From Clostridia bacterium (GTDB lineage: Bacteria > Bacillota > Clostridia > Oscillospirales > CAG-382): a DNA stretch of 5,192 nt. Below are positions 1-5,192 of the stretch, piece after piece; the first letter of the stretch is position 1, and every line of letters begins with the position of its first letter. The notes below the pieces were generated by a model, which saw nothing but the letters and a program-made list of their open reading frames with translations, was not told where the DNA came from and ran no database searches. A program made the position numbers and the translations under genes. Where the stretch lies: contig JAFVXP010000095.1 in NCBI GenBank assembly GCA_017501055.1, positions 1 through 5,192 on the forward strand. Reading direction: 5' to 3'.

Positions 1-272
1 AAATGTCAACAGGAGACGCAGAATTAGCAAATGTCAAATGTAAAAAACTTACCGTAAACGGTGACACGGGTGACGTCGAGTTGAAAAACGTGATCGCAAC
101 CGAAAAATTCTATATCGAAACCGATACGGGCGATGTTGAGGGTACTTTGCTTACCGAAAAGATTTTCATAACTAAAACCGATACAGGCGATATTGAAGTC
201 CCAAAATCCATAAACGGCGGTAGATGCGAAATCATAACCGACACGGGTGATATAAGCATTAGAATCAAATAA
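1..272 (+). CDS. DUF4097-type beta-helical repeat protein, C-terminal part
   Basis: This is the 3' end of a gene whose start lies left of the window. The frame is open to the edge, and the ATG at position 3 falls inside the repeat pattern with no ribosome site visible, so it is probably an internal codon. The 89 visible residues contain five Thr-Gly-Asp triplets at residues 3, 22, 42, 61 and 81, spaced 19, 20, 19 and 20. Each is usually preceded by Asp and followed by a Val/Ile-Glu strand. This is the ladder-like pattern of DUF4097 (putative adhesin, right-handed beta-solenoid) domains, with one rung per repeat. DUF4097 proteins in Bacillota are often membrane-anchored and neighbour PspC or PadR-type genes, but none is visible here. 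The molecular role is unknown. The protein ends directly after the last rung, and a terminator follows 10 bases later. Family assignment is fairly sure; function is not claimed. Confidence 0.75.
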   Translation, partial: MSTGDAELANVKCKKLTVNGDTGDVELKNVIATEKFYIETDTGDVEGTLLTEKIFITKTDTGDIEVPKSINGGRCEIITDTGDISIRIK

Positions 273-282
273 TAAAGTCAAA

Positions 283-308
283 AAAAGGACACCCACAGGT
301 GTCCTTTT
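283..308. terminator. Bidirectional intrinsic terminator between convergent genes
   Basis: The arms GGACACC (287-293) and GGTGTCC (298-304) pair perfectly around a CACA loop. The stem extends through AAAA (283-286) and TTTT (305-308). Because A-runs lie on the left and T-runs on the right, the hairpin has a U-tail when read on either strand. It lies between the stop of the DUF4097-type gene and the stop of the minus-strand ZIP gene and can serve both. Confidence 0.9.
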
Positions 309-318
309 CTCTATACAG

Positions 319-1077
319 CTATCCTAAAAGTACGTCTAATACCAACATCAAGCAAAAGCCTAAAAGCAGGGAATAGGTCGCACCTCTCTCACTTCCGTGT
401 GCGTGTGTTTCGGGAATCATTTCATCGCTGATAACGTAAAGCATCGTACCTCCTGCAAACGCAAGCGCAAAGGGGAGTATTGCCGAAGATACTGTGATTG
501 CAAAATAACCAAGCAACGTGCCGACAACTTCAACAACGCCTGCAATCGTTGCAATAACAAAGGTTCGCCTGTTGCTCATTCCTGCCGAGAGCATAGGTGC
601 TATAATAACCATACCTTCGGGAATGTTCTGCAGAGCAATACCGCCTGCGATAGTAAGAGCTTCAACGTTGTTGCCCGTTCCAAAGCCCACGCCTGCCGCA
701 ATTCCTTCGGGAAGGTTGTGAATTGCAATAGCAACAACGAATAACAAAACCTTGTCGATCCTGTTTTGACTGTCGGGGTGTACTTCTTGGTCAACACCGC
801 TTAATCTGTGAAGATGGGGCATCAGCTTATCAATGACGTTAACGCAAAGTGCACCGCAAAAAACGCCGGCAATCGTCACAATAAGCGAAAATTTACCTCC
901 GTACTCAAGTGACGGGAGTACAAGACCGATAACAGCGGCGGCTAGCATAACACCTGCCGCAAACGAAAGAACAATATCGCTGAATTTATGAGTTGTTTTC
1001 TTAAAAATAAAGCCTAATATTGCGCCGACGATCGAAGCACCGCCAACGCCGAGAGCTGTTAAAAATACAATTTCCAT
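319..1077 (-). CDS. ZIP-family divalent metal transporter (GufA/ZupT-like)
   Basis: A complete 252-residue polytopic membrane protein, the usual length for bacterial ZIP transporters, which move Zn2+ and often Fe2+ or Mn2+ across the inner membrane towards the cytoplasm. The diagnostic metal-site motifs are present: His120-Asn-Leu-Pro-Glu124-Gly in the fourth membrane segment and Gln150-Asn-Ile-Pro-Glu154-Gly in the fifth. About eight hydrophobic segments are seen, starting near residues 5, 35, 64, 110, 139, 172, 199 and 233. The loop before segment four carries His88, His90 and His100, typical of the variable metal-binding loop. The ATG at 1077-1075 is preceded by AGGAG about six bases upstream on the minus strand, which supports this start. 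It is monocistronic here, divergent from the nitroreductase gene and convergent with the DUF4097-type gene. Metal specificity cannot be read from sequence. No metalloregulator site was recognised. Confidence 0.93.
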   Translation of the reverse strand: MEIVFLTALGVGGASIVGAILGFIFKKTTHKFSDIVLSFAAGVMLAAAVIGLVLPSLEYGGKFSLIVTIAGVFCGALCVNVIDKLMPHLHRLSGVDQEVHPDSQNRIDKVLLFVVAIAIHNLPEGIAAGVGFGTGNNVEALTIAGGIALQNIPEGMVIIAPMLSAGMSNRRTFVIATIAGVVEVVGTLLGYFAITVSSAILPFALAFAGGTMLYVISDEMIPETHAHGSERGATYSLLLGFCLMLVLDVLLG

Positions 1078-1102
1078 TATTTGCTCCTGAATCGTTTTTT
1101 AC

Positions 1103-1131
1103 ATTATACCACTAAAATTATGGTTTTGCAC
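1103..1131 (-). promoter_or_regulatory. Candidate promoter of the ZIP transporter gene
   Basis: Read on the minus strand, a perfect TATAAT (1108-1103) is preceded directly by TGG (1111-1109), giving an extended -10 element. The -35 position 17 bases away (1131-1126, GTGCAA) matches the consensus poorly, at three of six bases, which is common when an extended -10 is present. It lies about 25 bases upstream of the ZIP start codon. Confidence 0.6.
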
Positions 1132-1149
1132 TATATTTTCATAAATATA

Positions 1150-1178
1150 TGGAAAAAATAAATAGTCTGTGCTATAAT
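1150..1178 (+). promoter_or_regulatory. Candidate promoter of the nitroreductase-rhaD operon
   Basis: A perfect TATAAT at 1173-1178 has an extended -10 TGC directly before it (1170-1172). The -35-like TGGAAA (1150-1155, four of six consensus bases) lies 17 bases upstream. A second TATAAT at 1182-1187 lacks a usable -35 and is the weaker candidate. The predicted transcript start is near 1185, giving a leader of only about 20 bases. No operator or catabolite-responsive element was recognised. Confidence 0.65.
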
Positions 1179-1207
1179 AAGTATAATCTGAAAAAAGAGG
1201 TTTTGTT

Positions 1208-1717
1208 ATGATTAATATTCTTAAGACACGAAGAAGCATTAGAAGCTATAAACCCGAAGCTATATCCGAAAAGGAATTGGATTCAATTCTCGAGGCAGGA
1301 ACCTATGCTCCCACGGGAATGAACCGTCAAACACCCATAATCGTTGCTACTCAGGATAAAGAGCTTATCGACAAGCTCGAAATTGAAAACGCAAAGGTGC
1401 TTGGCAGGGAAGATGCAAAACCCTTTTACGGCGCAACAACACTCGTTATAGTCTTTGCCGACAGCGAGGTTTATACGGGCTTTGAGGACGCTTGCCTTGT
1501 TATGGGCAACCTTATGAACGCTGCGGCGGCTATTGGTGTCGGAAGCTGTTGGATCCACCGTGCAAAGCAGGTTTTTGAAACCGAATTTGGTAAGGAACTT
1601 AAGAAAAAATGGGGAATAGACGATAAATATTACGGTGTCGGTAACTGTATCCTCGGTTATCCTGCAGAAACACCGCAAGCAAAGCCCAGAAAAGAAAATT
1701 ACATTATCAAGGTGTAA
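1208..1717 (+). CDS. Nitroreductase-family FMN-dependent oxidoreductase
   Basis: A 169-residue cytoplasmic flavoprotein of the nitroreductase fold, at the short end of the family. Family members are FMN enzymes using NAD(P)H to reduce nitro compounds, quinones, flavins or other acceptors; the natural substrate here is unknown. Visible signatures are the N-terminal Arg8-Arg9-Ser10-Ile11-Arg12-Ser-Tyr motif that contacts the FMN phosphate, the Ala34-Pro-Thr-Gly-Met-Asn-Arg-Gln41 segment that binds FMN, a central helix near residues 92-111 rich in Ala and Gly, Gly110-Val-Gly-Ser-Cys-Trp115, and the C-terminal Leu149-Gly-Tyr-Pro152 followed by a basic Lys-Pro-Arg-Lys tail. The ATG has an AGAGG site seven bases upstream. 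The next gene, a rhamnulose-phosphate aldolase, starts one base after this stop codon, so the two are almost certainly co-transcribed. Family is certain; substrate and any role in sugar metabolism are open. Confidence 0.92.
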   Translation: MINILKTRRSIRSYKPEAISEKELDSILEAGTYAPTGMNRQTPIIVATQDKELIDKLEIENAKVLGREDAKPFYGATTLVIVFADSEVYTGFEDACLVMGNLMNAAAAIGVGSCWIHRAKQVFETEFGKELKKKWGIDDKYYGVGNCILGYPAETPQAKPRKENYIIKV

Positions 1718-1718
1718 T

Positions 1719-2516
1719 ATGAAGGTTATAGAAAGCGAATTTTTCAAAGAAGCGTTAAGGTTTATCGGCTACGGTTGCCAAATGGGTTGGCACGAGCGCA
1801 ACGCAGGCAATATTTCTTTAAGGCTCAATAAAGAAGAGCTGGAATCGGTACGTGATGATTTTGTTTTGACCGATAATTGGGTCTCTCTTCCCGAAGCCGT
1901 TGTCGGTATGGCAAACGAGTTTGTCTTTACAACGGTAAGCGGCAGCTATTTTATAGATATGCAGTATAATTCATCGGAAAAGTTCTGTATTTGCGAAATT
2001 TCAAACCAAGGTTCTGCCTACCGTATCGTATGGGGCGGAAAACGCCCTACAAGCGAGCTTTGCGGTCATTTGATGTCACTCTCGGCTATGAAGCAGAAAA
2101 ACGCAGGAAGAGCCGTTTATCACTGCCACCCTGCGAATATAGTTGCACTGTCCTACATAATACCCCAAAATGATAAAGAAATATCTTCTGCACTTTGGGA
2201 AAGTGAGACCGAAGGCGCATTTGTATTTCCGCAAGGTGTCGGCGTTACGGGCTTCCACGTTCCCGGCACGCTCGAGCTTGCAAAAGCCACCGCGGAGAAG
2301 ATAAAGTACTATCCTGCTGTGTTGTGGTCGTTTCACGGAATATTCGCTTCGGGCGATAGTATAGCCTCGGCGTTCGGTCTTGCCCACGCAATAGAAAAGG
2401 CTGCCGAGATAAAGCTCAAGGTTCTTTCAAGCGGACTCCCGATCGTTAATACGATCACAAAAGAACAACAGGAAATAACCGCAAAAACCTACGGGTTCAA
2501 GCTTAATGAATTTTAA
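1719..2516 (+). CDS. rhaD: Rhamnulose-1-phosphate aldolase (class II aldolase family)
   Basis: A 265-residue cytoplasmic zinc aldolase, close to the roughly 274 residues of E. coli RhaD. The enzyme cleaves L-rhamnulose 1-phosphate to dihydroxyacetone phosphate and L-lactaldehyde. The match to RhaD runs the whole length: Gly-Trp24-His-Glu-Arg-Asn-Ala-Gly-Asn31 near the N-terminus, a phosphate-binding Ser-Gly-Ser loop (74-76), Pro110-Thr-Ser-Glu113-Leu with the catalytic glutamate, zinc ligands His135 and His137 in a His-Cys-His triplet, Phe-Pro-Gln-Gly-Val-Gly (170-175), and the third zinc ligand His206 in Trp-Ser-Phe-His-Gly. The start at 1719 is chosen because AAGG (1709-1712) overlaps the end of the upstream gene at correct spacing. 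An in-frame ATG at 1635 would lie inside the nitroreductase gene. The one-base gap suggests translational coupling. Rhamnose isomerase, kinase, transporter and regulator genes are absent from the window. A related ketose-phosphate substrate such as fuculose phosphate is less likely given the full-length RhaD pattern. Confidence 0.93.
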   Translation: MKVIESEFFKEALRFIGYGCQMGWHERNAGNISLRLNKEELESVRDDFVLTDNWVSLPEAVVGMANEFVFTTVSGSYFIDMQYNSSEKFCICEISNQGSAYRIVWGGKRPTSELCGHLMSLSAMKQKNAGRAVYHCHPANIVALSYIIPQNDKEISSALWESETEGAFVFPQGVGVTGFHVPGTLELAKATAEKIKYYPAVLWSFHGIFASGDSIASAFGLAHAIEKAAEIKLKVLSSGLPIVNTITKEQQEITAKTYGFKLNEF

Positions 2517-2533
2517 AAATCAATATTTTAATG

Positions 2534-2570
2534 AGGAAATACCGAGTTCTGAATTCGGTATTTCTTTTTT
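2534..2570 (+). terminator. Intrinsic terminator after rhaD
   Basis: The arms GAAATACCGA (2536-2545) and TCGGTATTTC (2555-2564) pair perfectly. The inner bases GTT/AAT extend the stem to 13 pairs (one G-U) around a CTG loop, and six T residues follow at 2565-2570. It lies 20 bases after the rhaD stop and separates that operon from the blaI-type promoter. Confidence 0.92.
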
Positions 2571-2594
2571 GTCGGGGTAATTTATTAAAACCTA

Positions 2595-2623
2595 TTGACA
2601 AATGTCGTCTAATTCGTTAGACT
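2595..2623 (+). promoter_or_regulatory. Promoter of the blaI/blaR1-type operon
   Basis: A perfect TTGACA -35 box (2595-2600) is followed after 17 bases by TAGACT (2618-2623), four of six bases of the -10 consensus. The -10 box is embedded in the right arm of the first inverted repeat, so a bound repressor would block RNA polymerase. The transcript would start near 2630. An alternative TATATA at 2623-2628 is 22 bases from the -35, which is too far. Confidence 0.75.
2607..2622. promoter_or_regulatory. Operator 1: perfect inverted repeat over the -10 region
   Basis: GTCTAA (2607-2612) and TTAGAC (2617-2622) form a perfect dyad around a TTCG centre. It covers the spacer and most of the -10 box of the promoter of the BlaI-type gene. 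BlaI/MecI repressors bind dyads in their own promoters, so autoregulation is the natural reading. Binding is inferred from position and symmetry. Confidence 0.75.
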
Positions 2624-2629
2624 ATATAT

Positions 2630-2645
2630 GTCGAATTGGTTAGAC
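2630..2645. promoter_or_regulatory. Operator 2: near-identical dyad in the leader
   Basis: GTCGAA (2630-2635) and TTAGAC (2640-2645) form a dyad with one mismatch around TTGG. It matches operator 1 at 14 of 16 positions and starts exactly 23 bases after it. It lies between the predicted transcript start and the ribosome site (AGGAG, 2651-2655). Paired dyads are a known arrangement in bla and mec regulatory regions of staphylococci. Confidence 0.72.
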
Positions 2646-2663
2646 AAAAAAGGAGAATGCAAA

Positions 2664-3026
2664 ATGAATAATACACCAAAAGTTTTTGAAAGCGAATATA
2701 GATTCTGCCTTATTTTATGGGAGAACGAGCCTATATCTCAGTCAGAACTCGCAAAGATCTGCAAAGAAAAGCTTGAATGGTCACGAACAACGACCTATAC
2801 GGTTATAAAGCGTCTTTGCGAAAGGGGAGTTCTTTCGAACGAGGATTCTGTAGTTCGTTCTCTTGTATCGAAGGACGAAGTTCAGCTTTCCGAGCTTAAC
2901 GAGATGCTTGAAAAGCGTTTCGAGGGATCTTTGCCTGCGTTTATTGCGGCTTTCGCAAAACGTCAGAAAATTTCCGAAAAGGATCTTGCAGAGATACAAA
3001 GGATAATCGAACGTGGAGGCGAATAA
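2664..3026 (+). CDS. blaI: BlaI/MecI-family transcriptional repressor
   Basis: A 120-residue cytoplasmic DNA-binding protein of the penicillinase-repressor (BlaI/MecI/CopY) family, at the family's usual length. An N-terminal winged helix-turn-helix spans about residues 8-70: the hydrophobic Cys-Leu-Ile-Leu-Trp helix, Ile24-Ser-Gln-Ser-Glu-Leu-Ala helix two, Trp39-Ser-Arg-Thr-Thr-Thr-Tyr-Thr-Val recognition helix, and a wing around 56-70. Residues 73-120 form the helical dimerisation tail. The start at 2664 is chosen over an in-frame ATG at 2628 because AGGAG (2651-2655) sits eight bases before it, while 2628 would lie at the transcript start and inside operator 2. It is one base upstream of the M56 protease gene, the standard BlaI-BlaR1 pairing, in which the protease ends repression on signal. 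The symbol denotes family; no beta-lactamase is visible, so the regulated function may differ. Confidence 0.9.
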   Translation: MNNTPKVFESEYRFCLILWENEPISQSELAKICKEKLEWSRTTTYTVIKRLCERGVLSNEDSVVRSLVSKDEVQLSELNEMLEKRFEGSLPAFIAAFAKRQKISEKDLAEIQRIIERGGE

Positions 3027-3027
3027 T

Positions 3028-5192
3028 ATGTCAAAACTGTTTCTTGATGTATTAAATCTCAGCATTGCCGCAAGCTGGCTTATCGGTGCGGTTTTTCTCT
3101 TGCGTTTATTAATATTCAAAAAAGCGCCGAAATGGGTTTCTTGCCTTCTTTGGGCTGTCGTAGGGTTAAGGCTTGTTATACCGTTTTCGTTCGAAAGCAC
3201 GTTAAGCCTTGTTCCGAGCGTAGAGACCTTCAATACCGAAGCGGTCTATTCGGAAATATCACAAAGTCCTGTTACACCCGAAGAAAACCCCGTGCTCGAT
3301 GTTAATACTCAAAATAAACCTACGACGGATACCTCTATAAAAAATCCCGTTTCACCCGAAAATACCGTTCCCGAAAAAAGACCCGTGTATATTCAAAGCG
3401 GGATTGACGTTATTGATAAAAACGCAAATAGCTATATAAAGGAAACCGTAACAAGTTCGCCTGAAAATAGCAAAACCGAAAATCCGATACGTGCCTTTGC
3501 CGATATTGCAAGCATCGTTTGGGTTTGCGGTGTTGTGATTATGCTCATCTACGCCGTTGTTCAGTATATATTACTGCGTAGAAGGGTGTCTGCGTTTATT
3601 ACAGACGATTCGGGCATAAGAAGAAGTGAATACGTCGGTTCACCTTTCATATTAGGCTTGTTCCGTCCCAGAATATATTTGCCCTTCGGTCTTTCGGAGG
3701 AGTCCGAAGAATTCATAATATCCCACGAACGTGCCCATCTAAAGCGTGGCGACCATTTGATAAAACCCTTTGGCTATGCAATACTTTCCGTATATTGGTT
3801 CAATCCGCTTGTTTGGATAGCATATATAATGCTCTGCAAGGATATCGAATGTGCTTGCGACGAAAAGGTAGTTAAAGATATGGATGCAGATATGCGTAAA
3901 ATTTATGCATTGGCATTGGTTGAATGCGGAGTTAAACGCAGTCTGATTACCGCTTGTCCCGTTGCGTTCGGTGAGATAGGCTTGAAGGAGAGAGTAAAAA
4001 ACACTTTAAACTATAAAAAGCCCGTTCTTTGGATAATAATAGCGGCGATAATAATTGTTACTGTTGTAGCTGTTATGTTCCTATCAAGTCAAGTATCGGA
4101 AAATGAAAATCAAGAATCGTCCGATTCTTCTTCCGATATATCGGTAACAGCGTCAGACGAAGTAAGTGATGAATCTTCCGAAGAATCACAAACCGAAGAA
4201 TCGCAAAGAGTTGAATTAGAACAAAAGTCATTTTACAGTTTTTCGTCATTAAGCACAGCTTTTCAATTAAGCGATTCTTTGTCGGCAGAAAATAGCGGTT
4301 TTGCCCTTGTCGGCACAGAAGAAACACATAGACTGTATATAATTGATAGCATCGAAGATTGTGATTCCTTTGCGATATTCGTAGCCTCGACCGGTCTTAC
4401 TCTTGATGATGATGATTTCATCAAATCCGTAACCGAATGGAAAAATACAGATTTTGAAAAGTCGATTTATCTTGTAAATGTATTTATTTCTCCTTCTTCG
4501 GGTTATGAATATTCCATAAAGGAAGCATATTGCCAAAACGAAACCGTAACACTTAATTTTGAATGTAAAGACGGTGCTTCTATACATTCTGAAGTAAAAT
4601 GCAGAAATATTACTGCTCTCGAAATCAATAGAGCAGATATAGAAAATTGCAAAAACTACAGCGTATCACTTGAAGAAATAACGGGCGACGTTGAATATTC
4701 GGAAGAGCCTTCGGAATCTGACGATAAAGACGAAAGCTCCGAAGAACCCGAAGGGTCTGAAAAACCGGACGTTTCAAATGAACCTTCTGATGAATCTTCA
4801 AGCGAACCTTCTGACGAACCTTCGCAAGAGCCGTCCTTAGAACCCTCACAAGAACCTTCGGAAGAACCTTCGGATGAACCTTCGCAGGAACCCTCACAAG
4901 AACCCTCAGAAGAACCTTCACAAGAACCTTCACAAGAACCTTCCGACGAACCTTCAGACGAACCTTCCGATGAACCCTCGCAAGAGCCTTCTGACGAACC
5001 TTCGAGAGAACCGTCTGAAGAACCCGACCCCGTTGTACCGCAAAGAATAGAATTAGAATACGAAGCTTTCTATGATTTTGACACTTCTGTGTATGATCAT
5101 ATGTTGAGCGATTCTTTACTTGCAGAAAAGAGTGATTTTTCTCTTGACGGAATTTCGGGAACTCAACAGCTATATATAATCGATAGTAAGAA
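3028..5192 (+). CDS. BlaR1-type M56 membrane zinc protease with atypical sensor region (partial)
   Basis: At least 721 residues, open to the right edge with no stop. GGAGG (3015-3019) lies eight bases before the ATG. Transmembrane segments are near residues 8-30, 36-56, 157-183 and 332-354. The cytoplasmic zincin between segments three and four has Gly204-Ser-Pro-Phe-Ile-Leu-Gly, Pro-Arg-Ile-Tyr-Leu-Pro (214-219), the zinc motif His233-Glu-Arg-Ala-His237, Trp257-Phe-Asn-Pro-Leu-Val-Trp and Glu274-Cys-Ala-Cys-Asp-Glu279, with Glu274 the likely third ligand, so the protease looks intact. After segment four come an acidic Ser/Glu linker (355-392), an unrecognised extracellular domain (about 393-556), an acidic stretch, an x-Glu-Pro-Ser repeat (584-667) and the start of a second copy of the domain (from 672). 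BlaR1 normally carries a penicillin-binding sensor here. No STxK-like acylation motif in proper context and no KTG is visible: the only SxxK strings, at 521 and 564, are in unsuitable contexts. It probably senses an external signal and relieves repression by the adjacent repressor. Confidence 0.9.
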   Translation, partial: MSKLFLDVLNLSIAASWLIGAVFLLRLLIFKKAPKWVSCLLWAVVGLRLVIPFSFESTLSLVPSVETFNTEAVYSEISQSPVTPEENPVLDVNTQNKPTTDTSIKNPVSPENTVPEKRPVYIQSGIDVIDKNANSYIKETVTSSPENSKTENPIRAFADIASIVWVCGVVIMLIYAVVQYILLRRRVSAFITDDSGIRRSEYVGSPFILGLFRPRIYLPFGLSEESEEFIISHERAHLKRGDHLIKPFGYAILSVYWFNPLVWIAYIMLCKDIECACDEKVVKDMDADMRKIYALALVECGVKRSLITACPVAFGEIGLKERVKNTLNYKKPVLWIIIAAIIIVTVVAVMFLSSQVSENENQESSDSSSDISVTASDEVSDESSEESQTEESQRVELEQKSFYSFSSLSTAFQLSDSLSAENSGFALVGTEETHRLYIIDSIEDCDSFAIFVASTGLTLDDDDFIKSVTEWKNTDFEKSIYLVNVFISPSSGYEYSIKEAYCQNETVTLNFECKDGASIHSEVKCRNITALEINRADIENCKNYSVSLEEITGDVEYSEEPSESDDKDESSEEPEGSEKPDVSNEPSDESSSEPSDEPSQEPSLEPSQEPSEEPSDEPSQEPSQEPSEEPSQEPSQEPSDEPSDEPSDEPSQEPSDEPSREPSEEPDPVVPQRIELEYEAFYDFDTSVYDHMLSDSLLAEKSDFSLDGISGTQQLYIIDSK
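4204..4356 (+). repeat. Domain repeat copy A (N-terminal 51 residues)
   Basis: Residues 393-443 of the M56 protein begin a block that recurs at residue 672. Shared landmarks are Gln-Arg-(Val/Ile)-Glu-Leu-Glu at the start, Phe-Tyr-x-Phe, Leu-Ser-Asp-Ser-Leu-x-Ala-Glu, and Leu-Tyr-Ile-Ile-Asp-Ser at the end. The full domain containing copy A probably runs to about residue 556 and has cysteines at 445, 502, 513, 525 and 541. No domain name could be assigned with confidence. Confidence 0.85.
4777..5028 (+). repeat. 12-base tandem repeat coding x-Glu-Pro-Ser linker
   Basis: Twenty-one four-residue units (residues 584-667), of which 18 from 4801 to 5016 are uninterrupted x-Glu-Pro-Ser with x being mostly Asp, Gln or Glu (once each Ser, Leu and Arg). 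The edge units Asp-Glu-Ser-Ser (588-591) and Glu-Glu-Pro-Asp (664-667) are degenerate. The unit length of 12 bases keeps the frame whatever the copy number. Pro and Ser codons vary freely between units (CCT, CCC, CCG; TCT, TCG, TCA, TCC). The product would be an extended, acidic, proline-rich stalk outside the membrane, linking domain copies A and B. Confidence 0.95.
5041..5192 (+). repeat. Domain repeat copy B, cut by window edge
   Basis: Residues 672-721 align without gaps to residues 393-442, with 26 of 50 identical. Identical blocks include Glu-Leu-Glu, Leu-Ser-Asp-Ser-Leu and Leu-Tyr-Ile-Ile-Asp-Ser. The rest of this copy lies beyond the right edge. Confidence 0.85.

Noticed and set aside
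24..296. Open frame on the minus strand opposite the DUF4097-type gene
   Set aside because: It mirrors the repetitive plus-strand gene, has no ribosome site, and would start inside the repeat-coding region.
397..744. Plus-strand open frames opposite the ZIP gene (397-744 and 518-721)
   Set aside because: Low-complexity composition rich in Cys, Asn and Arg and no family resemblance; the ZIP gene on the other strand explains the region fully.
1635..1718. N-terminal extension of RhaD starting inside the nitroreductase gene
   Set aside because: The extra 28 residues do not resemble RhaD, and a ribosome site supports the start at 1719.
1283..1747. Minus-strand open frame opposite the nitroreductase gene
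   Set aside because: No ribosome site or recognisable domain, and it lies opposite a clear coding gene.
2628..2663. Alternative start of the BlaI-type repressor at 2628
   Set aside because: It would sit at the predicted transcript start with no leader and overlap operator 2; AGGAG before 2664 supports the later start.
4073..4587. Minus-strand open frames opposite the M56 gene (4073-4327 and 4267-4587)
   Set aside because: The plus-strand reading frame is continuous, shows domain duplication and extends to the window edge; these are antisense shadows.
4625..4933. Minus-strand Lys/Val/Leu/Arg-rich repeat protein
   Set aside because: It is the antisense reading of the x-Glu-Pro-Ser array; its periodicity is produced by the plus-strand repeat.
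4777..5028. CRISPR-like or DNA-level satellite array
   Set aside because: The units are 12 bases with no spacers, and synonymous variation with conserved protein sequence marks it as a coding repeat.

Overview
The window looks like a chromosomal segment from a Bacillota (Firmicutes) bacterium, most likely a gut-type Clostridia (Oscillospirales/Ruminococcus-like). The reasons are strong AGGAG-type ribosome binding sites, AT-rich promoters with TATAAT boxes, compact U-tailed terminators, and a BlaI/BlaR1-type pair of the form common in that class. The organism is inferred from style only. No rRNA, tRNA, CRISPR array, insertion sequence or phage gene was seen.

Layout. (1) 1-272, plus strand: the C-terminal end of a DUF4097-type beta-helical repeat protein, entering from the left edge. 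(2) 283-308: a hairpin with U-tracts on both strands that can end transcription of this gene and of the convergent gene that follows. (3) 319-1077, minus strand: a complete ZIP-family metal transporter. (4) 1078-1207: a divergent promoter region. (5) 1208-2516, plus strand: a two-gene operon of a small nitroreductase-family flavoprotein and a clear rhamnulose-1-phosphate aldolase (RhaD), one base apart and probably translationally coupled, closed by a terminator at 2534-2570. (6) 2595-2645: a promoter with two near-identical inverted repeats. (7) 2664-3026: a BlaI/MecI-family repressor. (8) 3028 to the right edge: a BlaR1/M56-family membrane zinc metallopeptidase with at least 721 residues and no stop inside the window.

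The most interesting part is the last module. The repressor and the membrane protease have the normal BlaI/BlaR1 architecture: a winged-helix repressor, then a membrane zincin with HERAH, a downstream glutamate ligand and four transmembrane segments. The penicillin-binding sensor domain expected after the last membrane segment is not there. Residues 355 onward instead hold an acidic Ser/Glu linker, an unrecognised domain with five cysteines, a tandem tetrapeptide linker (18 uninterrupted x-Glu-Pro-Ser units), and then the start of a second copy of the same domain (26 of 50 residues identical without gaps), cut by the window edge. This suggests a signal-transducing protease/repressor system that senses something other than a beta-lactam. 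Its operator half-site (GTCTAA/TTAGAC) also differs from the classical TACA/TGTA core.
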